In this document: in pieces, positions 29,977-40,506 of the stretch
Layout of the letters: every line of letters begins with the position of its first letter
Numbering within the stretch: position 1 is the stretch's first letter
Assembly: GCF_031157355.1 (NCBI RefSeq)
Contig: NZ_JAVIFT010000001.1
Span: 1,054,001 to 1,118,000 of the forward strand
Source of the DNA: Hyphomicrobium sp. LHD-15
Lineage (GTDB): Bacteria > Pseudomonadota > Alphaproteobacteria > Rhizobiales > Hyphomicrobiaceae
Length of the DNA stretch: 64,000 bases
Direction of reading: 5' to 3'
The notes under the pieces: generated by a model
What the model saw: only the letters and a program-made list of their open reading frames with translations
The model's database searches: none
What the model was told of the DNA's origin: nothing
Program-made: the position numbers and the translations under genes

Positions 29977-31236
29977 TTAGAAACCTTCTCGAAGCCAAGA
30001 GCCGACGCGCTTGAAGTAACTGCCCGCCTCAGGCTCGCGACCCTTGTAGATCCGCCGGTCGGCCGCTCCGTGCGTTTCCGCGAGAAGCAATCCAACGGCG
30101 GTCGAAAACGCGGAACTAGAAAGTGCAGGCGGCAATCCCGAAATGGCTTGCGGACCTGCAACGCGCACCGGACGACCTAATTCTGCCGCCACGAAATCCG
30201 CCAAGCCGGTCAACTGGCTGGTGCCCCCTGTGAGCACAAGACAGCGGCCGGCATAAGCCGTCATCTCGCTTTCCTCCAAGCGCTGCCGAATGTGATCGAC
30301 GATGGCCAGCACACGCGGCCTTACGATCTCGGCAAGCTCGGCTTTCGTCATGTGATGCATGACACCTTCTTCATCGCCGGCAGCCGGATACGAGAAGACA
30401 TCGTGCTCATCTGACGGAGCAGAGATCACTGTGCCATAAAGCGCTTTGATTCGCTCGGCCTCCGCAAGAGGCGCATGCAACGCGCGCGCGATATCGAAGG
30501 TGATTTGCGTGCCACCGAGGAGTGCCGAGCACGCGTGGACGAAGCGGTCCTCCGCGAACATGGCGATGCTGGTGGTTCCGGCGCCGATATCGACCGCGGT
30601 CACGCCGAGACGCCGCTCATCCTCGCTTGTAACTGCAAGGGCGCTCGCGAACGGCGCGGGAACGTGGCTCGCCACCTCCAGGTAGCAGCGTCCGACCGCC
30701 ATCAGGAGATTGCGCAGCGGCGCCTCATCGGCGGTCACGGCGTGGAGATCGAGCTCGAGCCTATGGGCGGCCATGCCGCGCGGATCGCGCGAGCCGGGGG
30801 CGCCATCAATCCTCAGCGCAACCTCGTTCATGTGCACCAGCGAGCGGCCGCCGCGCTCGACGAAGGCCTGGCCGGCCTTCAAGAGGCGATCGAGATCGGC
30901 TTCCGCGACGAGCCCATTCTCGATGTCGGCCTTGGCCGAGAAATTGTGCGACTTCAGGCGGCCGCACGAAATCGCGACATGGACCTCCGACAGCTCGACG
31001 CCAGCCATGCGCTCAGCCTGCGCAATTGCGGCGCGCGCCGACTGCTCGGCCTTGTCGAGATCGATGATCACGCCGCCCTTGACGCCCTCGGCGCGCTGGT
31101 GGCCGGTGCCGAGAACGCGCACGCCGTTGGGCTCGACCTGAGCAATCAGGCAGGCGATCTTGCTGGTGCCGATGTCGAGCACGCCCGTGACGCGCTTCGA
31201 ACTACCGCTCCGCCGCTTTGCCTTGTCTCGTGTCAT
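29977..31236 (-). CDS. ftsA: Cell division protein FtsA
   Basis: A 419-residue actin-like ATPase that ties FtsZ to the membrane. Family segments: GVLDIGTSKIACLIAQV near residue 18, VTAVDIGAGTTSIAMF near 212, LTGGTSQLTGL near 342, and a C-terminal amphipathic helix (SYFKRVGSWLREGF). It follows ftsQ with a 15-base gap and precedes ftsZ. Confidence 0.96.
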   Translation of the reverse strand: MTRDKAKRRSGSSKRVTGVLDIGTSKIACLIAQVEPNGVRVLGTGHQRAEGVKGGVIIDLDKAEQSARAAIAQAERMAGVELSEVHVAISCGRLKSHNFSAKADIENGLVAEADLDRLLKAGQAFVERGGRSLVHMNEVALRIDGAPGSRDPRGMAAHRLELDLHAVTADEAPLRNLLMAVGRCYLEVASHVPAPFASALAVTSEDERRLGVTAVDIGAGTTSIAMFAEDRFVHACSALLGGTQITFDIARALHAPLAEAERIKALYGTVISAPSDEHDVFSYPAAGDEEGVMHHMTKAELAEIVRPRVLAIVDHIRQRLEESEMTAYAGRCLVLTGGTSQLTGLADFVAAELGRPVRVAGPQAISGLPPALSSSAFSTAVGLLLAETHGAADRRIYKGREPEAGSYFKRVGSWLREGF

Positions 31237-31251
31237 TGGGTCTCCTCGCCC

Positions 31252-32220
31252 TCACGAACCGGTGTTCGGCGCTGCCGGGCCTGCTGCCGCAGCCGGCGCC
31301 TCGGGACGAATTGCGACGCGGCCGGGACCGCGGAAATCGAGTGTGGTGGAGCCTGCCGTGACAAGACGGACCAGCGCGGCATCGCGCGACAGCTCCTCCA
31401 GCGCTCCGACCTCACCGTCGGGCGGCAGCTCGATGGTGGTGGCGTTCGCGAGCTTGAGCTTCCAGCGGCGCTCCGAGACCCGCTCGGCCTCGGACAGGCG
31501 ACCTGCGATCTCGGGGTATCGGGCGAGATTCTCGATGAGGGTCGCGGCCTCTGCGGCCGCCCCCTCGCCTGCGAAGCGCGGCAGATTGGGAAGCGCATCT
31601 CCGCCGATGGCGGCGAGCACCCGGCCGGTCTTGTCGATCAGGTAATGGCGATCGGTACGCTGCCAGATCGCGTAGGGCTTGCGCTCGGTCACGCGGATCT
31701 GCAGCTCGCCCGGATAGACGCGCGTCAGCTCGGCATTATCGACCCACGGCAGGCGCTCGATGCGGCTTTTGACGGCCGCCGTATCGAGGGCGGCGAAGGT
31801 GCGGACGTTGGTGAGATCGAGCGCATCGAACACATCGCGATCGAAGCTGAAGTGATGCCCGGTGAGCGTCACCTGATCGATGCCGAACCCCATGACGCGC
31901 GCCAAGCGTTCGAGCTTGGCGCCGTGGCCGCCCAAACGCACCGCCTCCTCGACGGCGCCCAGCCCAAGGCCAATCCCCAACGCCGCGATCAAGAGGCGGC
32001 CGCGCTTGGGCCTCCACGACAGCAGCGAAACCCGGCGCGGCTCGCGGGCTACGCCGAGATCGGGCTCGATCTGATAGGGGCCTCTGGGGACGTGAAGATC
32101 GGCTTCTTCGGGGGAGGAGGATTGGTCATGAGCGGGAGTTTGCAGGATCGCGTCGTGCGCCTGCAGCTTGGTCACCCGGGTCTGGCCTACCTCGAACAAC
32201 TCGCGTCCTCGACGATCCAT
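31252..32220 (-). CDS. ftsQ: Cell division protein FtsQ
   Basis: A 322-residue bitopic membrane protein of the divisome. A short cytoplasmic region is followed by one transmembrane helix at about 76-95 (RLLIAALGIGLGLGAVEEAV), a POTRA domain starting near 117 (LTGHHFSFDRDVFDALDLTN) and the FtsQ/DivIB beta domain. The ATG at 32220 overlaps the end of ddl by 34 bases; a GTG 15 codons later is another possible start. The gene lies between ddl and ftsA, as is normal. Confidence 0.92.
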   Translation of the reverse strand: MDRRGRELFEVGQTRVTKLQAHDAILQTPAHDQSSSPEEADLHVPRGPYQIEPDLGVAREPRRVSLLSWRPKRGRLLIAALGIGLGLGAVEEAVRLGGHGAKLERLARVMGFGIDQVTLTGHHFSFDRDVFDALDLTNVRTFAALDTAAVKSRIERLPWVDNAELTRVYPGELQIRVTERKPYAIWQRTDRHYLIDKTGRVLAAIGGDALPNLPRFAGEGAAAEAATLIENLARYPEIAGRLSEAERVSERRWKLKLANATTIELPPDGEVGALEELSRDAALVRLVTAGSTTLDFRGPGRVAIRPEAPAAAAGPAAPNTGS

Positions 32221-33143
32221 CGCGCGAGCTTGCCGAACGACCAGCCCGCGTAGCCCGCAAGCTCCGGAACCAGCGAGGTTCCAGTCATGCCGGGCTGTGT
32301 ATTCACTTCAAGGCAGATCAGCTCGCCGGTTCCGCCGTCGGTATCGTCGAAGCGGAAGTCCGCGCGCGACACACCACGACAGCCGAGCGACGCATGGGCC
32401 GCCAAAGTGTATTTCCGGATCAACTGGTAAACATTCGGTAAAATATCGGCCGGAAGCTCGTGCTTGGAGCCGCCGGGGGCGTATTTGGCCTCGAAATCGT
32501 AGAACGCGAGCCCCTTCTGGGGGACGATCTCGATCACGTCGGTCGCAAAGTTGCCTATCACAGCACAAGTCAGCTCGCGACCCGCGATGAAGCGCTCCAC
32601 CATGACGATCTGCTCGGCCGGGCCTCCCTCCAGGATGGCGCCGGCCCAATTGTTCGTTTCGGGGCGTACGATGAGCACGCCGACGCTCGAGCCCTCGTCG
32701 ACCGGCTTCACGACATAAGGCGGCGGCAAGACGTGCGACAGGGACGCCTCGCGGCGGGTGACGAGCTTGGCTTCCGCCACCGGCACGCCGGCCGCTTTCA
32801 TCACGGTCTTGGCGTTCTCCTTGTGCATGGCGAGCGCGGAGGCGAGCACGCCGGAATGCGTGTACGGGATCTGCATCGTCTCCAGGATGCCCTGGATGCA
32901 GCCATCCTCTCCGAATTTGCCGTGGAGCGCGTTGAAGCACACGTCGGGGCGCTCGGCCGCCAAGCGGCTTGCGATGTCGCGGTCGACGTCGATGCGGGTG
33001 ACGCGGTAGCCCTCGCCTTCGAGCGCTTCGGCGACTGCGGCGCCTGATCGCAAGCTCACGCTGCGCTCGGCAGAGAGGCCGCCGAGTAGCACGGCGACAT
33101 GCCCGAAAGTTCGCTCGGGCGGCTCGCCCAGGGTGTTGGTCAT
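32187..33143 (-). CDS. ddl: D-alanine--D-alanine ligase
   Basis: A 318-residue ATP-grasp ligase making D-Ala-D-Ala for the peptidoglycan stem. Visible motifs are [19 protein letters not shown] near residue 16, [16 protein letters not shown] near 74, [13 protein letters not shown] near 146 and [18 protein letters not shown] near 279. Its ATG overlaps the murB stop as ATGA. Confidence 0.96.
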   Translation of the reverse strand: MTNTLGEPPERTFGHVAVLLGGLSAERSVSLRSGAAVAEALEGEGYRVTRIDVDRDIASRLAAERPDVCFNALHGKFGEDGCIQGILETMQIPYTHSGVLASALAMHKENAKTVMKAAGVPVAEAKLVTRREASLSHVLPPPYVVKPVDEGSSVGVLIVRPETNNWAGAILEGGPAEQIVMVERFIAGRELTCAVIGNFATDVIEIVPQKGLAFYDFEAKYAPGGSKHELPADILPNVYQLIRKYTLAAHASLGCRGVSRADFRFDDTDGGTGELICLEVNTQPGMTGTSLVPELAGYAGWSFGKLARWIVEDASCSR

Positions 33144-34105
33144 GATTTCACTGTCTCAGCCAATGCTTCGCCGACCGGGCGGCCGTCCTGCGGCAGGCCC
33201 AGGCGAATGATCTCCCATTCCAGCGTGACGCCGGATTTTTCCTTCACGCGCGCACGCACGGTCTCGCCGAGGCGCTCGATGTCCTCGCCGGTGGCGTTGC
33301 TGTCGTTGATGAGGAAGTTGCAGTGCTTCTCGGATACGGATGCCCCACCGACGCGGAAACCGCGGCAACCGGCTTCGTCGACCAGCTTCCAGGCGCTGTG
33401 GCCGGGCGGGTTCTTGAAGGTCGAGCCGCCGGTGCGTTCCTTGATCGGCTGGTTCTTCTCGCGATACTCGGCCACCTCGTCCATCTGACGCAGGATCTCG
33501 GCCGGATCGCCGGGCGTGCCTTCGAACAGGGCTTCGGTGAAAATCCAATCGGACGGCACCGCGCTGTGGCGATAGGTGAAGCCCATGTCGGCGAGAGACA
33601 GAACGTGGATGTTGCCGTCAGGATCGACGGCGCGGGCTTCGCGCAGAACGTCCTTGGTCTCGCTGCCGTGAGCGCCCGCGTTCATGCGTAGCGCGCCGCC
33701 GATGGAGCCCGGGATACCGCGATAGAACGCAAGACCGGAAATGCCTGCTTCGGCGGCCGCGCGCGCGACCTTCACGTCGGGGACCACGGTGCCGGCACGT
33801 ACGCGGTTGCCCGGCTCGATCTTCACTTCACCGAAACCGCGGCCCAACCGAATGACGACCCCCGGCACGCCGCCGTCGCGCACCAGCAGGTTCGAGCCGA
33901 GGCCGATTACGAAGGTCGGCAGATCCTTCGGCCTGTTCCTCAGGAAGTAGGCCAGGTCGGCTTCATCGGCCGGCATGTACAGCACTTGCGCCGGGCCGCC
34001 GGCGCGGAACCAAGTGACGGCGGCGAGCGATGCGTTGGCGCTGAGGCGCCCCCGCAGCTCAGGCAGGCGCGCCGTCAGGTCGGGCGTGAGATCTGGGAAT
34101 GTCAC
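33140..34105 (-). CDS. murB: UDP-N-acetylenolpyruvoylglucosamine reductase
   Basis: A 321-residue FAD enzyme reducing UDP-GlcNAc-enolpyruvate to UDP-MurNAc. Motifs are [17 protein letters not shown] near residue 30, [20 protein letters not shown] near 63, [20 protein letters not shown] near 122, and the active-site region [12 protein letters not shown] near 225. GTG at 34105 is chosen as the start because this matches the family N-terminus; the open frame runs on upstream into murC. The stop overlaps ddl. Confidence 0.93.
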   Translation of the reverse strand: MTFPDLTPDLTARLPELRGRLSANASLAAVTWFRAGGPAQVLYMPADEADLAYFLRNRPKDLPTFVIGLGSNLLVRDGGVPGVVIRLGRGFGEVKIEPGNRVRAGTVVPDVKVARAAAEAGISGLAFYRGIPGSIGGALRMNAGAHGSETKDVLREARAVDPDGNIHVLSLADMGFTYRHSAVPSDWIFTEALFEGTPGDPAEILRQMDEVAEYREKNQPIKERTGGSTFKNPPGHSAWKLVDEAGCRGFRVGGASVSEKHCNFLINDSNATGEDIERLGETVRARVKEKSGVTLEWEIIRLGLPQDGRPVGEALAETVKS

Positions 34106-34124
34106 AGCGGTCTCTTCGCGATGG

Positions 34125-35564
34125 TCACAGGGCGCTCCCGGCGCGGCGCGGCTCGGAGGCTTCGAGCCACTCGGGCAGCGCGTGCGCCCATTCGGTCGAA
34201 TTGCCGGCGCCAAGGCAGACAACCATATCGCCCGGGCGACCGTGGCGGCGAATGAGGCCGACCAGCTCGCGTGGATCGTCGATAGTGGCGACGGCTTCCG
34301 GCCCATGGGCACGAATGCCTTCGGCCAGCGCAACGGTATCGATGCCATCGATAGGCGCTTCGCCGGCGCTGTAAAGCGGCGCCACGATTACGCTGTCGGC
34401 GGCGCGGAAACAGCTCGAAAACTCGTGGAAGAGGTCGCGCACGCGCGTGTAGCGATGCGGCTCGACCACGGCGATGACGCGCCCGCGTGCTCCCGCACGT
34501 GCCGCATCGAGCACGGCCGCGATCTCGGCCGGGTGGTGGCCGTAGTCGTCGAAGATCTCGACACCGTTCCAGGTGCCAGTGAGCTGAAAGCGGCGCTTGA
34601 CGCCCGCAAACGCCTCGAGGCCCGAGCGGATCACCTCGTCAGCAATGCCCGCTTGTGCCGACACACCGATCGCCGCCAGTGCGTTCAAGGCGTTGTGGTG
34701 GCCCGGCATCGGAATCCGCCAGCCGCGAAGGGAGCGCGCACCGCCTCTGACGCGCGGGCCGAGATCCGCGTCGATCAAGATCGAACGGCCATCGGTGATG
34801 ACGTTGCGAAGGCGCACATCGGCATCCTCGCGCGTGCCGTAGGTCAGCAGCGGGCGTCCGTCGCGCTTCAACTCCAAGCGATCGACCATGTCGTTGACCA
34901 CCGGATGATCGGTGCACGTCACCGCCATGCCGTAAAACGGAATGTTGCGGAAGAAAGCTTCGTACTCGCGATGCATGGCTTCGACCGAGCCGAAATAATC
35001 GAGGTGCTCGGGGTCGATGTTGGTGACGACGCCGATTTCGGTCGGAAGTCGCGTGAAGGTGCCGTCGCTTTCATCCGCCTCGACGATCATCCAGCGGCCC
35101 TGGCCGAGGCGCGCGTTCGAGCCCCACGAATTGATGATGCCGCCGGTGATGACGGTCGGATCGAGCCGGGCGTGCTCGAAGATGGTGCTGATCAGCGACG
35201 TGGTCGTGGTTTTGCCGTGCGTGCCGGTGACCGAGACCGTCGCGTAGAGGCGCATCAGCTCGGCCAGGATCTCGGCGCGGCGCACGATGGGCAGGCCCTT
35301 GGCGCGGGCGGCCTCGAATTCGGGGTTGTTGCGCTTGACCGCCGTCGAGATGACGACCTGGCGTGCGCCGACCAGATTGATGGCGTCGTGCCCCACGAAC
35401 ACGCGCACGCCCTTGGCGCGCAGGCGGCGTACGTTGGCCGAATCCTTCTGGTCACTTCCCTGGACGCTGTAGCCCTTCGCGAGCAGGATCTCGGCGATGG
35501 CGCTCATTCCGATGCCGCCAATACCGATGATGTGGAAGGGCCCGATGTCGCGGGGCATCTGCAT
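34125..35564 (-). CDS. murC: UDP-N-acetylmuramate--L-alanine ligase
   Basis: A 479-residue Mur ligase that adds the first residue, L-Ala, to UDP-MurNAc. The N-terminal Rossmann motif [18 protein letters not shown] starts near residue 11, the ATP-binding loop [14 protein letters not shown] is near 115, and the C-terminal domain has [10 protein letters not shown] near 346. It lies 99 bases downstream of murG and 19 upstream of murB. Confidence 0.96.
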   Translation of the reverse strand: MQMPRDIGPFHIIGIGGIGMSAIAEILLAKGYSVQGSDQKDSANVRRLRAKGVRVFVGHDAINLVGARQVVISTAVKRNNPEFEAARAKGLPIVRRAEILAELMRLYATVSVTGTHGKTTTTSLISTIFEHARLDPTVITGGIINSWGSNARLGQGRWMIVEADESDGTFTRLPTEIGVVTNIDPEHLDYFGSVEAMHREYEAFFRNIPFYGMAVTCTDHPVVNDMVDRLELKRDGRPLLTYGTREDADVRLRNVITDGRSILIDADLGPRVRGGARSLRGWRIPMPGHHNALNALAAIGVSAQAGIADEVIRSGLEAFAGVKRRFQLTGTWNGVEIFDDYGHHPAEIAAVLDAARAGARGRVIAVVEPHRYTRVRDLFHEFSSCFRAADSVIVAPLYSAGEAPIDGIDTVALAEGIRAHGPEAVATIDDPRELVGLIRRHGRPGDMVVCLGAGNSTEWAHALPEWLEASEPRRAGSAL

Positions 35565-35663
35565 ACGTGGTGTTCCTATCTGTGCCTTATCGGGGGGCGG
35601 AGAGTACGTCCCGCCCGCGCCGGCCGTCCGTGTGACCTATCGTCAGGCTCGTCAGAACGCGTG

Positions 35664-36779
35664 TCATGCAAGACGTTTGCCGATCACGTCCTGGACGAGA
35701 TCGGCGAGCAGCCCGACCGACGACGCCTGCCCCTGAGCCTTCGCATTGGCCGCGGCGGCCGCGAGAATTTCGGGCGCCTCGAACAGCTTTCCAAGCTCGG
35801 TCGCCAGGCGGAGCGGTGTCAAATCCCTCTGCTCGATACACCAACTGCCCCCCGATTCGGCAAGGTTTGACGCGTTTTCGAGCTGATCACTGTCGAGAGA
35901 ATGCGGCAAAGGTACGAGGATCGACGGGCGCCCGATGACCGCCAGTTCGGCCACCGAAGAGGCGCCGGCGCGGGCGATGACGAGATGGCTATCAGCCATG
36001 ATTTGCGGCAAGCCTTTGAAAAACGTGGCGATCTCTGCGTTGATGCCGGCGGCAGCGGTTTCCGCAGTGACTGTGGACACATCCTCGGCGCGGGCCTGCA
36101 GCACGACTTTCAGCCGCTGGCGGACGGGGGCCGGGAGGGTCGCGAGCGCCGGGGGGACGAGTTCCGAGAAGAAGCGGGCGCCCTGGCTGCCGCCGAACAC
36201 AAGAAGCTTGAGCGGCCCGCCGGGTACCAGCGCCGGATAGGGGGTCTTTGCTGCCTCTATCACCACGTCGCGGACCGGATTGCCGGTGAAGCGGGCCTTC
36301 TCGGCGAGCTTGCCTTCGAGAAAGCGTGTCTTGCGGAACGAGGTGGCGATGGCAGACGCCTTGCCGGCGAGTGCGCGGTTGGCGCGCCCCAAGACGGCGT
36401 TCTGCTCGTGGATGATGGTCGGAATGCCGAGCAGGCGGGCGGCAACCAGCGGCGGAAAGGTCGGGTAACCGCCGAAGCCCACGACGGCAGCCGGCTTCAG
36501 GGTGCGCAGCAGGCCGCGCGCCTTTCGAATTCCCCGCAGCAGCGTGAAGCCCGCGCGCGCCAACGCGATCGGGTTCTTCTTGCTGCCGGGCGTCGCCGAC
36601 GGGATCTGGTAGACGGAGCGCGCCGGAAATCCGGTTCCGTAGCGGTCTCCGCGCATGTCGGTCACGAGGTCGACGGCGAGCCCGCGGCGCGCCAGCTCTT
36701 CGGCGAGCGCATAAGCCGGAAACAAATGGCCGCCGGTTCCGCCGGCCGCAAGAAGAATGGAAGGCGTCTCACGCGTCAC
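35664..36779 (-). CDS. murG: Lipid I N-acetylglucosaminyltransferase MurG
   Basis: A 371-residue GT28 glycosyltransferase that converts lipid I to lipid II on the inner face of the membrane. Motifs are LAAGGTGGHLFPAYALAEEL near residue 10, VVGFGGYPTFPPLVAARLLG near 98, HEQNAVLGRANR near 124 and VIARAGASSVAELAVIGRP near 266. Its start overlaps the ftsW stop as ATGA. Confidence 0.96.
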   Translation of the reverse strand: MTRETPSILLAAGGTGGHLFPAYALAEELARRGLAVDLVTDMRGDRYGTGFPARSVYQIPSATPGSKKNPIALARAGFTLLRGIRKARGLLRTLKPAAVVGFGGYPTFPPLVAARLLGIPTIIHEQNAVLGRANRALAGKASAIATSFRKTRFLEGKLAEKARFTGNPVRDVVIEAAKTPYPALVPGGPLKLLVFGGSQGARFFSELVPPALATLPAPVRQRLKVVLQARAEDVSTVTAETAAAGINAEIATFFKGLPQIMADSHLVIARAGASSVAELAVIGRPSILVPLPHSLDSDQLENASNLAESGGSWCIEQRDLTPLRLATELGKLFEAPEILAAAAANAKAQGQASSVGLLADLVQDVIGKRLA

Positions 36780-37978
36780 TGCTTGATCTCGTCGTTGCTG
36801 GTTTTCTTGGAAGCCACGCTTGGTCGTAGGCTCGGAAGGCTCGGCATCAATGGGGGCTTTTTGAGGCGATCGGCATCGGGGCGATGGCGGGTCAACGCGA
36901 GCAGCATGCCGAGCGTCAGCGAAATGGCAAGCATCGACGATCCGCCCGCGGATAGAAACGGCAGCGTCATGCCCTTGGCGGGCAACAGCCCGACGTTCAC
37001 ACCCATGTTGATCAGAGCCTGGAACCCGAACATCAACGCGAGGCCGACGATGCCGAGGCGCGTTGCGGCATCCGGCTCGGTTTCGGCGTGGCGCAGCGCG
37101 CGCAGCACGACGAATGCGAACAGCGCCAACAGGCCGAGGCAGGCTACCGCACCGAACTCTTCGGCGACGACTGCGAAGATGTAGTCGGTGTGGGCATCGG
37201 GCAGCGAGGTCTTGATGGTGCCCTCACCGGGGCCGCGTCCCAAAAGGCCACCTTCGAGAAAGGCGCGGAGCGCGCGCTCACCCTGACTGAAATCTCCGGT
37301 CGCGGGACTGAAGAAGCGATCGATGCGGGAGGTTACGTGCGGGTAGTAGAGGTAGGCCGCATAAAGGCCGACCGCACCCGCGGCGGCCACGACCGCTGCG
37401 CCCTTGAGTGCCAAACCCGACACGAACAGCATGGTCATCCAGACCAGCGTCATCAGCATGGTCTGCCCGACATCGGGCTGTATCACGAGGAGCCCGGCGA
37501 AGATCGCGAACAGCAGCATCGCGAGCGGAAGCGCCGGCATGTCGGGGCGACGACGGGCTTCGGCCAGAAGCCAACCGGATACGACGACGAAAGCGGGCTT
37601 GGCAAATTCCGATGGCTGGATGGAATGGCCTTCAATCGAGAGCCAGCGCCGCGCGCCATTTATTTCCTCGCCCAGGAAGTAGACCGCGATCAGCCCGACC
37701 AGGGAGGCGCCGAGCACGACCACCGCGAGGCGACGCACGGAAGCGGGTTCCAGCAGCGAGACCACGAGCATGATGGCGAGGCCGGCCAGCGAAAAGAACA
37801 CATGCCTCTCGACGAAGTAATAGGCGTGAAAGCCTTTCTTCAGCGCGACTGCGGGACTGGCGGCAAGCGAAAGCACAGTTCCGGCGGCGACGACGATCAG
37901 GATCGCGTAGAGGAGCACATGGTCGACGGTGAACCACCATTCGGCGAGCCGGCTTCTGTCGGCGCGCGAGAATTTCAT
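36776..37978 (-). CDS. ftsW: Peptidoglycan polymerase FtsW (SEDS family)
   Basis: A 400-residue SEDS membrane glycosyltransferase for septal wall synthesis. It is largely hydrophobic with about ten membrane segments. Family motifs are GARRWLSIEGHSIQPSEFAK near residue 111 and the C-terminal MGVNVGLLPAKGMTLPFLSA near 325. It overlaps murD upstream and murG downstream by four bases each. Its usual partner FtsI is not encoded in this window. Confidence 0.95.
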   Translation of the reverse strand: MKFSRADRSRLAEWWFTVDHVLLYAILIVVAAGTVLSLAASPAVALKKGFHAYYFVERHVFFSLAGLAIMLVVSLLEPASVRRLAVVVLGASLVGLIAVYFLGEEINGARRWLSIEGHSIQPSEFAKPAFVVVSGWLLAEARRRPDMPALPLAMLLFAIFAGLLVIQPDVGQTMLMTLVWMTMLFVSGLALKGAAVVAAAGAVGLYAAYLYYPHVTSRIDRFFSPATGDFSQGERALRAFLEGGLLGRGPGEGTIKTSLPDAHTDYIFAVVAEEFGAVACLGLLALFAFVVLRALRHAETEPDAATRLGIVGLALMFGFQALINMGVNVGLLPAKGMTLPFLSAGGSSMLAISLTLGMLLALTRHRPDADRLKKPPLMPSLPSLRPSVASKKTSNDEIKQ

Positions 37979-39375
37979 CGGCCGCCTCGCTCGGCGACCT
38001 GCTCGGCGACGAGGCGTTTGAAGGCATCGCCGCGCACCTCGAAGTTCTTGAACTGATCGTAGGAGGCGCAGGCCGGCGAAAGCAGCACGACGCTGCCGGG
38101 TTTGTTCGCAGCAAGCGCATCGGCGGTGGCGTTGCGGACGGCGACATCGAGCGTTCCGGAGCGCTCGAACGGGACTTCAATGCCCAGCGTGTCGGCGAAC
38201 TCCTCGGTCGCCTCACCGATCAGGTAGGCCTTGGCGATGCGCGGGAAGTAGCTTGAAAGCGTGGTGATGCCGCCGGCCTTGGGCTTGCCGCCGAGGATCC
38301 AGTAGATGTTGCTCTCGAAGGAGGCGAGTGCCTTCTCGGTGCTGTCGGCGTTGGTGGCCTTGCTGTCGTTGATGAACTCGACCGGGCCGATGCCCGGCAA
38401 CACCTCAAGACGATGAGCGAGACCGGGAAAGCTCCTCAGAGCCGCGGCGAGATCGCCATTGGCGCGATACCGCTCCGGCAAGGCTTCGATCGCCGCGATT
38501 GCCGCCGCCGCGTTCTGCCAATTGTGGCTGCCGCGCAGTGTCGGGATACCGGCGAGATCGGCTTTGAGGTGCTCGCCATCGTAGACGCGCGCTTCGAGTG
38601 CATGGAGGTTGCCTTCTTCGAGCCGCGTGCGAACCGAGATGCGGCGTACGGCCGGTGCGCCACGCTTTTGCAGCGCGCTCGCGATGCCGGCGCAGAAATC
38701 GTCGTCGACTCCGATCACCGCCGCCGTCTCGGCGCCTTCGACGAGGCGTTGTTTCACCTCGGCGTAGTGCTCGACGGTGCCGTGGCGATCGATGTGATCG
38801 GGCGTGATGTTGAGCAGCACGGCAACGGTCGGGGTCGCGCTCGGTGCAAGGTCGATCTGAAAGCTCGACAGCTCAAGAACGTGTATGCGGTTCTCGGACG
38901 GCGGCTCAAGCGTCAGCACCGCGCGGCCGATGTTGCCACCAAGTTGTACGTCGTTGCCAAATTCGTGAAGGAGGTGCGCGATGAGCGCGGTCGTCGTCGA
39001 TTTGCCGTTGGTGCCGGTGATGGCGATCACGGGCGCGTTCGGGGCGATGGCTTTGCGCTCGCGGAAGAACAGCTCGACGTCGCCGATGGTCTCGATGCCG
39101 GCGGCCTTTGCCTTCTTCACCGTCCAATGCGGCTCGGGATGGGTCAGCGGTACACCGGGCGCAAGAATGAGCGCTGCAAACTTCGACCAGTCGGCCGCAT
39201 TGAGATCAGCGAGCGGCGCACCAGCATCGGCTGCGGCCTTGCGGCCTGCCTCGTTGTCGTCCCAGGCCGCGACTTCGGCGCCGCCTTCGACGAGTGCGCG
39301 CACGGTCGCGAGCCCCGAGGCGCCGAGCCCGAAGACTGCAACCGTCTTACCCTTGAAAGCCGTCGCGCGAATCAT
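37975..39375 (-). CDS. murD: UDP-N-acetylmuramoyl-L-alanine--D-glutamate ligase
   Basis: A 466-residue Mur ligase adding D-Glu. The N-terminal domain begins VAVFGLGASGLATVRAL near residue 13, the P-loop is AITGTNGKSTTTALIAHLL near 119, and the ADP/carbamylated-lysine region includes NITPDHIDRHG near 188. The C-terminal VVLLSPACASYDQFKNFEVR near 431 is a MurD hallmark. It follows mraY after 9 bases. Confidence 0.96.
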   Translation of the reverse strand: MIRATAFKGKTVAVFGLGASGLATVRALVEGGAEVAAWDDNEAGRKAAADAGAPLADLNAADWSKFAALILAPGVPLTHPEPHWTVKKAKAAGIETIGDVELFFRERKAIAPNAPVIAITGTNGKSTTTALIAHLLHEFGNDVQLGGNIGRAVLTLEPPSENRIHVLELSSFQIDLAPSATPTVAVLLNITPDHIDRHGTVEHYAEVKQRLVEGAETAAVIGVDDDFCAGIASALQKRGAPAVRRISVRTRLEEGNLHALEARVYDGEHLKADLAGIPTLRGSHNWQNAAAAIAAIEALPERYRANGDLAAALRSFPGLAHRLEVLPGIGPVEFINDSKATNADSTEKALASFESNIYWILGGKPKAGGITTLSSYFPRIAKAYLIGEATEEFADTLGIEVPFERSGTLDVAVRNATADALAANKPGSVVLLSPACASYDQFKNFEVRGDAFKRLVAEQVAERGGR

Positions 39376-39384
39376 GGGGCTAAT

Positions 39385-40467
39385 TTAGCGCAGCTTGAGC
39401 GTGGCGAGGCCGATCAGCGCCAGAATGACGGCGATGATCCAGAAACGCACGACCACCGTGCTCTCGTGCCAGCCCTTCTGCTCGTAGTGGTGATGCAGCG
39501 GCGCCATGCGGAACACGCGTTTCCCGGTGAGCTTGAACGATGTCACCTGAATGATAACCGACAGCGTCTCCAGCACGAACAGGCCACCGACAATGGCAAG
39601 TACGACCTCGTGTTTGGTGGCAACCGCGATGGTGCCGAGCGCGCCGCCCAGCGCCAACGAGCCGGTGTCGCCCATGAAGATCATGGCGGGCGGAGCATTG
39701 AACCACAGGAAGCCGAGACCCGCGCCGATCAGTGCGCCACAGATGACGGCCAGTTCACCGGTCCCGGCGACGTGGTGGATCTGCAGGTAGGACGCGAATT
39801 TCACGTTGCCGATCAGATAGGCGATCAGGCCGAACGTGGCGGCCGCAATCATCACCGGCACGATGGCCAATCCATCGAGGCCGTCGGTCAGGTTCACGGC
39901 GTTGCCGGCGCCGACGATGACAATCAGGCCGACGAGGATGAACCATGGTCCGAAATCGATCAGCGCCGTCTTGAAGAACGGCAGCGCGAGCTTGCCGGAC
40001 AGCTCCTCGATCGAGAGGTCCATGATGATGTAGACCGCGATGCCGGCGACGAGAACCTCGAGCCCGAGGCGCGCCCAGCCGCCGAAGCCGCTCGACTGCT
40101 GCTTCGTCACCTTCAGATAGTCGTCATAGAAACCGATACCGCCGTAGGCGAGCGTGACCAGCAGCACCGCCCAGACGTAAATGTTCGAGAGATCCGACCA
40201 CAAGAGCGTCGCGACGGTGACGCTCGCCAGGATCATGAGCCCGCCCATGGTCGGCGTGCCCTTCTTGGAGAAATGCGACTTCGGGCCGTCCTCGCGGATC
40301 GGCTGGCCCTTGCCCTGCTTCAAGCGCAGGAGATCGATGATGCCGGGGCCGAAGAGAAGTACGAAAAGAAGCGCCGTGAAAATGGCCCCGCCGGTGCGGA
40401 ACGTGATGTATCGGAAGACGTTCAGAATGCCGATCTGATCGCTGAAGCTCACGAGTTCGTACAGCAT
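39385..40467 (-). CDS. mraY: Phospho-N-acetylmuramoyl-pentapeptide transferase
   Basis: A 360-residue polytopic enzyme that transfers phospho-MurNAc-pentapeptide to undecaprenyl phosphate, making lipid I. Motifs are [14 protein letters not shown] near residue 67, [16 protein letters not shown] near 109, [14 protein letters not shown] near 188, and [13 protein letters not shown] near 321. About ten membrane helices are evident. Confidence 0.97.
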   Translation of the reverse strand: MLYELVSFSDQIGILNVFRYITFRTGGAIFTALLFVLLFGPGIIDLLRLKQGKGQPIREDGPKSHFSKKGTPTMGGLMILASVTVATLLWSDLSNIYVWAVLLVTLAYGGIGFYDDYLKVTKQQSSGFGGWARLGLEVLVAGIAVYIIMDLSIEELSGKLALPFFKTALIDFGPWFILVGLIVIVGAGNAVNLTDGLDGLAIVPVMIAAATFGLIAYLIGNVKFASYLQIHHVAGTGELAVICGALIGAGLGFLWFNAPPAMIFMGDTGSLALGGALGTIAVATKHEVVLAIVGGLFVLETLSVIIQVTSFKLTGKRVFRMAPLHHHYEQKGWHESTVVVRFWIIAVILALIGLATLKLR

Positions 40468-40506
40468 AGACTTCCCTTCCCCTCGCGCCCCTATCCTGTC
40501 CGAGAC

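Noticed and set aside
33975-35870. Plus-strand open frame of over 600 codons opposite murC and murG
   Set aside because: Lies opposite well-supported Mur genes and shows only Arg/Asp/His-rich shadow composition.
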